A stretch of DNA of 64,000 bases from Larimichthys crocea (Eukaryota > Chordata > Actinopteri > Sciaenidae), in the NCBI RefSeq assembly GCF_000972845.2, contig NC_040018.1:10265157-10329156 (forward strand), read 5' to 3'. A model generated the notes under the pieces. It ran no database searches and was not told where the DNA came from. It saw only the letters and a program-made list of their open reading frames with translations. Below, in pieces: positions 37,101 through 48,870 of this stretch; positions within the stretch are counted from its first letter, which is position 1, and the number at the start of each line of letters is the position of its first letter. The position numbers were made by a program, and so were the translations under genes.

Positions 37101-40100
37101 GACTATATGCTAAGTTAAACTAAGCAGCTTGATGTGAGTGTGGTATTCATTTTCTCATCTCACTCATGCCAAGAATGTGAATTTTTTTAAAAAAGAGAAA
37201 CTATATTTCTCCAAAAGTATATTCCTTTTGAACGATCACGACTGGGACGCCACATTTTCCATCGGCATCTTTCGTGGCGATCCTGAGCCACTATCTCACA
37301 AAAGAGCCGCCCGCTTTTGTTCTTGTGTGAGTTGTTTTCAACACAAGAAATCCTCAAGTAACAGTCCCACTTGAGTTCTCTACCCACCTCTGCTTTCCAC
37401 AATCTCTGCCTGCCCTCGCTCTCCCACTACGGGCCTCCCCCTTCCCCTCTCGCAGGCACGCTTTGAAGAAAAACACAGGACGTCTCATCTCAAAGGAGTG
37501 TTTTACATTCCATGTTCTGCAGCGGGCTGCAGCCGCCGCTGCTCTCAATAATGGGACATTGTTCGCAGAGTTTGTTACAATGAGATTTGAACAGTTAATT
37601 AGCTGTAATCTCATATTAGTGTAAACTTGTGGTACATATGTATGCTGCGTGCTTCTTTTGTACATGCACGCGTGTAATCTTATCATTCTCCTTAAGCCTC
37701 CATGTTCAATAAGCAATGCAGTGAGGGTCAGGGGGAAGTCAGCAGCCTGTACTAGCAGCCGTACGGCAACATTATGAAGGATAACTGCTTGTTGTTTTTT
37801 TGGAAAGAAACTTATTGGGAACCTTTCTGGGAGGTTACCTCTTTAGAGATACGCACAGTATAGACACACACACACACACACAAACAAACACCACAGTGTA
37901 GCTCTCTTCCCACTCTGCTTCCCCTTGAGCATCAGCTGAGTTGGCTTTCTTGCTAAGTAGTGCCGGGGAAGCTGTTCCTTCATTGAATCTAAATGTCAGC
38001 AATAGTCTGAAGCGATGGTGGGTCCTGACCTGCTTCGCCTGACATCAGAAATGCACAGCAACGGTGGATCTGGGTCACGTCCCAGTGCCCGGTGCTGAGT
38101 CACTCTGCTGGCTCTACCTGTTCCAGGCTTGTTCGCCGGAAGACAGAGCAGCTCAGTGGAGGGGAGGGAGACCCATCCTCTTTGTTTACTTAATCCTGTC
38201 TTTCCTCCTCTTTGTCTACATCTGTTCTGTGGAGAAAAATGTCTCATACTTTCACTGTCAGTACTACGGAGGTGTTAGTTTTCAATCACAGGTTTATTCA
38301 TGTATATCTGTTTTTTAACCAAATATATAATAAAAATAAATAGAATCTAAAGTCTTATGCTGTGTGTGTCTCCATTAGACATGGCCACGCTGTCAAAATG
38401 TTCACAGCTCACCCATCAGTTCTTATCACTGTGAAAAAAGACAAAGAGTTGTGGGGGTTATCAGAGTTTCATTTCCGTCCTCTCCCTTTTCTTCACACTT
38501 CAAATGGAGAATAAAATTCAAATGTTTCCATAACGTGCAAAAACAACAAGTTAAACATAAATCTACCGCTGTGTAAAGAGAACAGACAGAGTTACATTCT
38601 CAGTTTTTTTGTGTACAAATCAAGTATGATTTCTGCGGTATCCAAATGCTCTCTCAAACACAAAAGGTCCGATTATTTTTCTATCATTATCTGTCATTAT
38701 TTAAGAATGTTATAAACCCCGGGGGCCCATTTGATCAAATTTGCAACATGCACTTATCAAAACAAACACCATACTTGCAAGCCATGCGTGCATCATGAAT
38801 GTATCAGAAATTTGAGATGTTACAGTCATTCGTGAAATATGATGCTGCCGGCATTTGTGACGGACGCACAGCGTCTAACCCTGAACTAATCACAGAGTTT
38901 CAAGTGTGAGAAAAAGTAACTCCATGCCATTTTAAAACCAGATCCCAAGTGACAGGAATACACATTACTGGACTTGTCAATGGTTGCCGTGACCTACATG
39001 ATAGAAAATCAACACTGTCAAATGATTACCTGCTGCACCCAGTAACCCAACAGAGACAGCTTGCACATAATGTGTAACATTAGAGGGCAGCAGAACTGGC
39101 TCAGTTAGAGGCAGAGCTCACATGGTCATTACAACAAAACATTAAAGCCTGCGTCAAGCATTTAAAATCCACATATGGCAGTTTATTGATTTCTCACGGT
39201 GTAAAACAAAGGCATCGTGGCAAGCTAGCATCTTTTGCAGGGCCAAATTTAACATAGATTATATCAAAGTACTCTATAAATACTTTCCATCATGAGGATG
39301 ACATCTTGGTGCTTATATATAGAGAGAAACAATGGGCTGTTATCCTGTTAACCTTTATTTTCTTAAATGATTCATTTGCAGTAAACGCTACCCTGAAAGA
39401 GAAGAGTTGGCCCAACAAGGGAATGTGTAATCCATTAACCTAAGTGGAAAAACTGACCTGAAACATAGGTTTTCAGTGGACAGCAGTGTTGGATCAGATT
39501 GAGCTCTGCTCTGTTTGCACTTATCTGCGTAATATTTCTTTAAGGCAACATTGGGATCACCATCTTTCACAAAAGCCTGAGTTGTGTCGTAGTTGCCTGC
39601 CAGTCATTCTGCAGGGTCTTTCTCACATGTTGCAGTAGGTTGAAGTGTGTGTGCAGAGAGTACAAAGCAGAGATGAGCTGCCAGTTGCCTGTGTGGTGGA
39701 CATATGGCAATGCCGTGGGCCAGGGGCATCATGGTGGGTGGCGGCATGGGGTACTGTGTGTATTATATGTGTGTTTGTTTGTGCATGAACGAATGTGTGT
39801 ATATGCGTATGACTGTGTGTGTGTGTGTTGGGATGAATCTACGACAAAGTTAAAGGATTTAATGAGGCATGCAGAGTGTCAGTGACAGAAGGAGGTCCCG
39901 GCACTCGCCCAGTGATTCTCTGTAAGTGCATCTAAAGGAGGGGCCAGTTTGAAGTCCTTGTTGCTCTAATACAATAAGACCTAACCCCAACACCCCCTCC
40001 TCCCCTTCCTCCAACCCACACTTTCCATCTCAGTCCTTTTGTCCACCGCCTTCACTTCAGTTTCTCTTTCACTGACACATGCACAAAAGCAGGCATCAAA

Positions 40101-42200
40101 AAAGACATGAACATATTCTAAAATATATGTAAGTGTACAGACAATTTAACATCTACGACGTTGATCAATAACTCTGTGAGGCTGAAAATCCCTAATTTGG
40201 TTGTGTGTGTTGGGGGTGGGGTGTGTTTATGTGTGTGTGTCTGCTGTGTATCCAAGCTGAAAGGATTCCTTTTTTATGAGTCCTTTCTGCCTCATTCTGA
40301 AAACGTAGCTGGAATTTCGTCTTGTATACCGAATGAGCCGCGCACAGAACGCTCATCTTTAGCCAATAAAAAAGTCAGTTAATGGTATATATGGTCATAT
40401 GTGGGAAATGGCATTGCATCAGCGTGGTATAATCCAAACGGAACTTCGCTGGATAGAAGAGCTACTGTTATTTCACAAGTGATCATTGTATCTATCAGAC
40501 AAGAAATGTCTGCAATGTTCTTGTTTATAGTTATGGAGGTAAAACATGTAATTCCCCCCCAAATGCATAAATGGTTAGTGCTTTTAATGAGTTCTAAATG
40601 CTCATTTGTTTCTAATTTAAATGGAATTGAATCCAACTTTCTCTCTCTCCATGCAGTCGCCACAGCGCTTTAAGATTCCTCCCCAACACGATGTTAACAA
40701 ATTAAACAAATTCTGAAACATGAAGACAAACACAACAACTGATGTAAAACAATATTCAGGTTTATTAGGATATGCGTGGATTTACTTTGAGAGATACTGA
40801 GTCATACACGTTTGTTAGCCAATCCAGTTCTAACTTTTCTGGAATGCATTTATACATGAGTCTTTCTGGAGATTTTCTGTCCAGCTATTATGCAGCGCTG
40901 GCACTTCTCAACCAATGTGATAAAACACCCGGTTGTGCAATTGTTTAAACTGGTGCGTCTTTGTTTTTTTGTTTTTGCCAAAAATGTGAAAAAGAATATT
41001 GAGTAATTCAAATGAAATTACAACATTCTGTAAAAGTCTTAAGAAATGGAACCACATTTGAATTCCTTCTGGTATGTTCGTATGGCCCCGTGACCGCCGT
41101 CCATGTGCCTGCAGAAGCTGGACTGTAGGTGACAGATGTTTTAAGATGCTATTTCCAGTTGGCTGCTAAGAGAAGCACTTTTCACGTCTACCTGCCACAG
41201 AAAGATCATCAGTGCCTAAGATACTATTATCTCTACTGGAGTATAATATGAAGTGGAATGTAGGGAGGCAGAGAGAGAGGAAACACCAAAAACTGTCGTT
41301 TCCATACCTTTCTGCAAAGCTAAATATATATTTTTACCTTGTGTCTCTGTGTGTACGTGTGTGTGTGTGTTATGGGAAGAATTTGGCATTGCAAGCAGTC
41401 ATACCAGTCAGTCCACATGTCAACAATCCTATAATAATGTTGTCCTCCACTGCTACATTACATCCTTTTTTCATAGTTGGCTTCCTGTTTGTGTTTGTTG
41501 CTTGTTGTCTTCAACATTATTTGACCTGTCAGTCCCTTTTCTTGTAAAAATCCCTGTGATGACTTAATTGACAACCGCAATCCACTTGGTACCGAACAGA
41601 AGTGACCAGCTAGAGGGGGGAAAGGTTTATATTCAGGCTGCCATTCAAGCGTGTCAACCAAACATCACACAGGCCAGCTGCTCTGCCAAGCTGTCAATCA
41701 GAATGTTTGCAGGTAGTTGGAATGATTGATGGGTAATCAACCATGGGAGAAAACTCTCCTTCAACCTATCAGTGCCAACCCTTACATCTATACTGACAAC
41801 ATCATTTAATCATTATCTAATGAATGAGATGAGATGACAGTCAACAAATTTTGTGAACTCACAGGCCGCCCAAGTTATTCTTTGTATAGAAGTTATTTAT
41901 GAATAGCAGTTATAGTTAAAACAACTAAAGAACCACATGTTAGGCTACGTGGAAGATCATGATCAATGTGAAATAAGCAATGTCAATACTGACGAGTTGG
42001 GTGAGACTTAAAAACCAGAATGTGAAGCCAAAGGCGAACACACCCATCCATCCTTTGCATAAGAATATAATTTGCAGGAGGCCGGACTGGCTTGCATTTG
42101 TGTGTTGCATAACAGAATATCCTGCTTGAATAGCTTTCAGATGGATGTTAGCAGAGTCGACTCTGCTTGTAAGAGGGAGGGAGACACGCACACATGTTTG

Positions 42201-42645
42201 CACTTCTATACCTGCGGGGACCCTCAGTAACATAATGCATTCCCTCCATTTCAACCAACTACATGCAGTCTTTTCTTTACTTGCAGTCCTTACTTTAACC
42301 TTTGCCTAATCTATTTTGTTTTTAAGGATGTTTTTTTTTGGCATTTCTGCTTTATTTATGATAGTGACAGCTGGACAGAGACAGGAAAAGCAGGGAAGAG
42401 AGAGAGAGGGGATGACTTTCAGAAAAAGGCCTCGGGCTGGAATTGAATCCGAGACAGCTGCAGTACACACTCCACCAGGTGAGCTACCGTGGTGCCCTCC
42501 CCTAAAACTAAACTTAACCTCAAACCTAAAACAAAGTTGAGACGCTCAAACGTTCCTGTGAAAACGTCTTGACTTTCCGGAAAAACATCCTCACTTTCCT
42601 CATGACAAAAAAATTCATATTGGTCCTCACAAGGATAGACATCCG
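42201..42645. mobile_element. GTCCTCACAAG-type MITE interrupted by a SINE
   Basis: The left end reads cacttctatacctgcgggga. The right end, read from the other strand, ends in ctatccttgtgaggacc, giving imperfect terminal inverted repeats around a tataccttgtgaggacc core. The interior has cctaaaactaaacttaacc and cctcactttcctcatgac words. From memory this is a common teleost repeat in which taaccctaa-like tracts lie between tacttgtgaggacc ends. A tRNA-type SINE at 42330-42497 sits in its middle. Confidence 0.55.
42330..42497 (-). mobile_element. tRNA-derived SINE, copy 2
   Basis: On the minus strand an A-box-like GGTAGCTCACCTGGTGGAG is followed by a B-box-like GGATTCAATTCCAGCC, a body ending AATAAAGCAGAAATGCC and an A tail (T run at 42330-42339). 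It shares this layout with the copy at 1612-1777 but lacks a central piece between the A and B boxes. It lies inside a different repeat, showing that it is the younger insertion. Confidence 0.75.
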
Positions 42646-44375
42646 TAAGCGCAAAAACATGCAGAATGAGATTAGGAGTCAGGGAGCGAGTCGCTGCTCC
42701 AACAGGTTGGGAAAGACCTTAAACATGAAGCCCTGGAGGCTGTTTCTGCATCTGATTCTATCTCCCCTCCCCTATTTTAAATCTCACGGATTCACAGTAA
42801 GACCCTTCTTTGTCTCTGCAACATTCTCTCTGCCAACCGCCACCCCCCTCCTACCATTTACTCCATCTGATTTGTCCTTGCTCTATCCCTGCTGTCTTCA
42901 AAGTGCCAGAGGTCATTTCATTTCATGTATAAATAATTCACCAGGGGCCATACTGCCAGTGTACAGTGGCTGTCTTAAACAAGCAGCAGCTTTGATTTAG
43001 CTCTGTCACCGGAGGCATAGTGAAGGTCATCTCTCCCCAGTGGACACTCCTCTGCAGCCACGGTGGCTGGGGCTGACACAATTTACAACCAGAATTGTAT
43101 AACAAGGGCACAAACACTGTATTAGTACATGTTTTTTTTTTTTATAAATTAATATAGAACCGCCAAAGTGCTTTCTGTCTCAATCATTTGATTTTATTTT
43201 TTTTACTAACTTGTGTGATATGTAATGTGCTTCCAACTGTCAATCAAAGCTAACAGATATTATATATAATAACATATTATATTATTCTGACAATTGTTGT
43301 AAATTCATGAAGTAATTCTGCCTGATCCACTGACACACGGAAACGGTCATTGTTGCTCCTCTAATGTGTTTATTTTGTGCCACTGTGCCAAATCTTTCTG
43401 CCAAATTTCTGAACAGTACAACATGTTCTGTTGTTTCAGATTTTGGATGTATCATTGTTCTTTCATTGATGTGAAATGAAAAGTGATAAGATGGGTGCCC
43501 GAGTCAAGAAAAACACTTTCAGCGTCATTTCAAATCTAGTGGAGTATACCTTACACCAGAGGAATGTTAAAGAAGTCAAAAGGAGGAATGAACTTTGCGC
43601 TGCATGTTTCCCTGGAACTTACAGAGCCTGGAGGCTTGATCAAGGTGACTGCACACAGAATGAGTTTCCATCTCTAATCTAAAACACACACTGTGCTCAT
43701 GCACAGCTGCTCCCATAAGCAACCTCTCTTTCACTGACTAAGCTGAGATAACAGGTGTGATTTCAAGTGTTGGATGTAGATTAATTGTTGCTTTGCTGTG
43801 ACGATGTAAGCATCATTAGTATAATTTAGCAGGACAAATCTTAAAATTCTTTTTAGGACAAATTAGAACCAAGGATGGAAGGTGTTGAATGTTCTGCAGA
43901 CTGTATTTGCCTCCCCTTAGTTGTTGATCTGGGGTATTAAATATTAAAAGAAAACTTTTTAAGGCGTATCAACACATGTGTATATGTGTATTAACAACTC
44001 TACAGTGTTGAGCTAAAAAGGATCTGATTCATGGCATGCAGGAACTGACCAAATTCAACTTTTTGAGAATAGAACATATAGAATATTCTGCTGTAGAGGC
44101 TCGCAATGCTGCAGCTTTAGACATTTGGACATGTTGGAGAAGCACAAGTCTGAACAACAAAATGAATGATGGCAGAATTCCATCTAGCCGCTTTGTCTGA
44201 CATGAAACTCCCTATTTAATATTCTCTGTATAGCATCATTACATCAATCCCACAATGGAAGAAAACAAAATAGTGTTCATTTCATGTACACTGTTATGCT
44301 AAAGGGGCTTGTGCTCCTCTCTTTTGTGGTGTCCTATAGGAATTTAATATATACATACATCCCCCCGGGGGCAAA

Positions 44376-45200
44376 TCCTACATAGACATATAATATTTTC
44401 ATTTCTATGCAGATGATGCGCAACTGTATGTCCAGATAAAGACTGTATGATGTTCTGCCTTGCTGAAATCAAGAACTAGATGGCTCTTCTAGCCTCAGCA
44501 CTAGCAATAGGCTCACCTTGTTTTGTTAATAATAACCTGGGTGTTCTTTTTTGACTCAGAGTTGAGTTTTGATGCTCAAGTGACCAAAGTGGTTCAGCCC
44601 TGCTTTGTCCATTTAGCCAAGATTAAGTCATTATAGGTCACTCATACTCCCGTCCTCAAGTCTATTGCAAAAAACGTTATTCTGGCCCAAGCAGGTGACA
44701 CATGCAAAGGCTACAACTTATAAACAGCTGCCGGGCTTTTAACACATTTAAAGAGACGCCCCCATATCACACCAGTCCTTGTTGTCCTTCACTGGTTATC
44801 TGTGGGCTTTAGATTGGATTTCAGGATTTTACTACCCGTTTTTACTGCCTTGAATGGTCATGCTCCTGCCTGTATCTATGATCTATTAACTCCCTGAGCC
44901 TGATGTCTGCTTGACATCCTCCAGGAGGGCTCTGCTAATGGCTCTAAAATCTCAACTTGTCAATAAAGGTGGTTAGCCTTCACTGTCTGGGTCCCTCAGC
45001 TGTGGAACTCATCTTTATCTTCAGTCTTTTTGTTAACTGGTGGTATTTGTTGTATGTCTGTAAGAATAGAAGAATTTTTGCTCTATACTTTATGTTTTGG
45101 AGTTTATTTACATGTATTCTTTGCTTTAAGTGTAAAGTATTTTGTAACTTTGTTTTTGTAAAGTTACAAGTCTGAATATCTGCTGTGAAAAAAAAACAAA
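44376..45200 (+). mobile_element. L2/Maui-type LINE remnant (3' part of reverse transcriptase)
   Basis: The reverse transcriptase signature FYADDAQLYVQ is readable at 44403-44435. Further on, ITPVLVVLHWLSVGFRLDF (44768 onward) and VFTALNGHAPACIYDLL match the conserved tail of L2-type LINE polyproteins. A 3' end reading gtaaagtattttgtaact near 45,132 is also L2-like. Several frameshifts and stops separate the blocks, so it is dead and 5'-truncated. Confidence 0.65.
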
Positions 45201-45744
45201 CAAACTATTGTGTCTAAATTTCAAAGCATGATGGATGTTGCGGTTGTACATGCTGTCTCAACTTTCATTTTGGTGCTACCCAGCAAACACTGTGACACTG
45301 AATAGTTGCTGATACAACGGCCTGGGCACTAAAAGTCTCAGCAGGTGTTGAGCCAAGATGAAAATTGAGATTTAAGATGACAGCCACACTGCTACCTGCT
45401 TCATTTTGTAATGTCAAAACCAAATTGTGCTAGTTGCCAGTTTTTGTTGACACTGAACTATATGCGTGTGTGTGCCAGAGTGTGTGCGTGTGTGTGGCTG
45501 TGAATCTTCTGGTTGTTCTTTTCTTAATAACCTGGGATGCTTGATAATAGGAAACCTATAGATATGGCTGAGAATCCACAGGCGCGTATATATGTTTACA
45601 TAGATACTGTTTACATGGATACTGATGTTCACATTTACCCATCACACACACACACACCACACACACAAAATGGGCAGCTGTAAAGTGCTCACTCAGCACG
45701 GCAGCTGCATCAGCAGAGTGAGAGAGAATAGAAAGCAGTGTCTT

Positions 45745-45791
<47 letters not shown>

Positions 45792-48245
45792 GTGTGTATG
45801 TGTGTGCTGAGAGAAAGAGTGCGCATGTGTGAGAAGTTAAGGATGATGGGATCTTTGAGCAGACAAAGGGGAATCACAGCTACTCTCGGCGTCCATTAGA
45901 CTAAACCTATGGATCAATATTGATTCTCGCTACCACAGAGCTCTGTCTAATAGGCCTCTGCCTGCCATGATACAATGACAGCATGAGCACACATGTCCAG
46001 ATGGATGGATTGGGGGGTGGGAGAGGGTGAACCACAACCAGGGCAAGAGAGCAAGAGAGAGAGAGAGAGAGAGTGAACGATAAAGAGGCTAAAAAGATTT
46101 ACAGGTCCAGAACAGAAAGGCGAGGAGACAGTGGTGCTGATAATGTGCGCAAGACAGAAACCAAGAGCGAGAGGGAGGGGAAAAAAGACAGCGATGGAGA
46201 TTTAGCCAGACAGAAAACTAGAAAATCATAGTTTGCTTATGTAAGCACAGTGTGAACCAGGAGATTAATCCATAAAAAAACACTCTTGCTCTTTCAGCAT
46301 GTCAGTTACTTAGTGCATCTTCTCTGATTGACCGTTTTGGAGAGCATAAAGGGAAAGAGAGGAAGTCTCTGTACAGCCATCCTAATAAAGCATTCAGTGT
46401 GTGTGTGCATGTGTGTGTGTCTGGGATGAGACAAAGTGAAAATGGAAGAGTGACTTTTTGTTTTTGGCCTTGTAGTTGTGCATGTTTTCCTGTCTGTACT
46501 TCTTCTCTGACACCCTCTTGCTTGAATAATAAATAGTGATCAGCTGTTGCTGTAATTTGGCCACCTGACGAACTTATTATTTACTCAGGCAGCTGAGCAG
46601 AGGAAAAGATCTCTTATATCATAAAGGATTTTAGAAGGCTGGGCAGTCTTCCCTCATACACTCTGTTTGTTATCTCAGTAATAACCAAGATGCATGTAAA
46701 AGATTCTTTCCCAGAAGCACACAGGGCATTGAAGTGGTTTAATATAACAGCTCTCTAGATGGGAAAGGCTTGTTAATACAATCATGTTAAATATTGTCTT
46801 AGGAAGGTTTGTAGGTGACGCCTCAGTCTTCTAACTGGACAATCCTGAGTACTTTTTAAAGGCTCTGAAAGCACATGGTCTAAATAAGCTATGAAGTCCT
46901 AAAAAGGCGATGCCATGTACTTCTGAGTACCAATCAGGATTTATCTATTTTTCAGTCCAAATCTGATGACAGCTGTGGGATTGTTTATCCTGACGTCACC
47001 AGGCCAGAGTCTTAAACTCTTAATAACTAAGGCTGTTTCATTCTTGAAACTTAAAGCAACGTTACGTAAGTTTCGTTGGGTTTCAAATTTAAAAAATGCA
47101 ATACTGCTGTCATAAATATGGACAGCTGTGCATGTGCATGTTATGTTAGGATTACATTTTGCAAGTCAACAACTTTGCTGATACAACGTCAAGCAAGTGC
47201 AACAGCACAAGACATAGCAAAAGAGATTCACTATTGTCTGGCGGTCTCTCACTCTGCTACTCTCTCCTCTTCTCCTCTCAGCTTCCTCCGTCATCCTCTT
47301 TAGTCTCTTCGCCTCTCTGGTTCTGATGGCCTTTCTCAGGACCGCTGCTGGCCAATTTGGTGCCCTAAGCATAACTGGGCTAATGTCAGGTGTGTCTGAC
47401 TGGTGTAGCCCTAATTGAACAAACCACTGTGTGATGGGGGGAGCTATGGTACCAAACCATGATGTATTTTATTATTCTGGGAAAATGTTGCCTATAATAG
47501 ACTGATGAGGCACATTACATTCGAGATTCATAATACTTTTAAATAATTCATCATCATGGCCATCATAATTATGATTGTTAACCATGTTCCTGTCCAAGCA
47601 CAGGGGAGATGCTGTCTCCTGGGGCTGAAGTGCTCATCATCTTCGGGGGTTAACCCCCTTCACTTTCTCCAGCAGTGGAATAACACACATGAGCTCCAGC
47701 ATTGGCTTTCTGAGACACCGTGGCCTTTATTTGATCACACATTGTAGCCTAGACTGTACGTTTATTCCTAAACTGCAGCTCCTCTGTTCATCAGCACGCA
47801 TTCACTCACTTTCTCGTCCACTCACATCTGTAATGTACATGTTGCACACAGCTGTATTCCCCAAGGGAATTATGCTACTCTTATAACATAATGATAACTA
47901 GGCCATTTTGGTGCCCACTCCACCACTTGGTGCCCTACGTGCAGCTCGTAATGTGTGTTACGGTAGCGACGGCACTGGCCATTCTGGTGTCACTTCCCTA
48001 AAAAAACTCCTCTTCCTAGTGGTCCCGGTGCTCGGAGCTCACAGTGTGGGCAGCACAGCTAACTAAGTGAGCTAGCAGCCTCATTTTACTATCTATCAGG
48101 CAACTTTGTAAATCACAAACAGTTGAGTTGGAGCAGCTGAGGAAAAATTTGAAGGTTTTTTCGACAAAATTTGATTGTTTTCTGCTTCTCATGGGAAATA
48201 ATGGCTGGAGCCCAGAGTTACATAGTGTGAGAACAGGAATATGGG
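45201..48245. other. Gene desert, second part
   Basis: No gene recognised. It has a (GT)n tract at 45748-45789, a (GA)n tract at 46052-46073, and an E-box-containing AT-rich block near 46,520-46,640. Two short blocks read ggccaatttggtgcccta (about 47,350) and ggccattttggtgccc (about 47,903), which look like copies of one dispersed repeat in the same orientation. Open frames here are all under 90 codons. Confidence 0.55.
45748..45789. repeat. (TG)n microsatellite
   Basis: An uninterrupted TG dinucleotide tract of about 21 units, followed by an imperfect extension to 45806. It gives a false Cys-Val open frame. Confidence 0.95.
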
Positions 48246-48862
48246 TAGGGATGGGAATTGATAAGATTTTTACGATTCCGATTCCATTATCGATTCTGCT
48301 TAACGATCCGATTCTTTATCGATTCTCTTATCGATTCTCATTTGTGAAGAAAGGTCATCTTCTAAATGTAATGCAGAAGACATTTGTTTAATGTGTACTG
48401 TTATAGCATGTTTTACAAAGAAGCACATCACGCTAACATGGTAGGCAGTGTGTTCCGTACCTTCCGTAGTAACCGCAGAGGCGGTCATAGCCACCTGGCT
48501 GCTGCCGCTGCTGCTAGGTTGAGATTCATCTCCAGCCTGAAGCGTGTCAAAAACACGACATTCATTTAAAAATATTGCATGTTGTGTGCGCAAATGTTTC
48601 TGCATGTTCGTCGTGTTCCCTCCCGACGCTGCTATCTCCACTTTGCAATGATTGTAAGTCGCCTTGTTGCCATCTGTTTTGGTAAAATGCAGCCAAACTT
48701 TGGAGTGTTTGAACCGAGGGGGTGCCATTGTTTACTACTGATTGCACTGCACGTGCCAAACTTGCGTCACATAAACTGCCAAACGATTCCATGGAATTGA
48801 AACACACAGAACCGGTTCTCAACAAGAACCTCTTCTTCTCGACTTCTCGATTCCCATCCCTA
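48246..48862 (-). mobile_element. Non-autonomous hAT element with a decayed BED-finger exon
   Basis: Ends are tagggatgggaat on both strands (48246 inward and 48862 inward). They are flanked by 8-bp near-duplicates, aatatggg (48238-48245) and catatggg (48863-48870), which match in 7 of 8 bases. Eight-base duplications are the hAT hallmark. On the minus strand, 48728-48300, a 142-codon frame starts MAPPRFKHSKVWLHF and continues with HCK, GGNTTNMQKHLRTQH, which is a BED zinc finger. The first zinc-binding Cys is replaced by Tyr (ATYNHCK), and no hAT catalytic domain follows, so only the N-terminal exon remains. Confidence 0.75.
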
Positions 48863-48870
48863 CATATGGG

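Larger units (their letters stand above)
29101..44375. other. Gene desert, first part
   Basis: No exon of a known protein was recognised on either strand. Open frames up to 183 codons (35907-36458, opposed by a 141-codon frame on the other strand) lack domain signatures and overlap simple repeats. Contents are short CA or GT tracts (34352-34380, 35948-35966, 37865-37882, 39808-39828, 40200-40240), an AT-rich tatata palindrome near 33,690, a purine-rich stretch near 36,092-36,137, a strong G-run tract at 34146-34176, a decayed (ggtta)-like tract at 36876-36915, a MITE carrying a SINE (42201-42645), and unique AT-rich blocks with homeobox- and Sox-like sites at 30450-30650, 36980-37090 and 37510-37640. 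Confidence 0.6.

Noticed and set aside
41940..42254. 104-codon minus-strand frame with a hydrophobic tail
   Set aside because: Its 5' part lies in the GTCCTCAC-type MITE. No homology recognised and no splice or start context.
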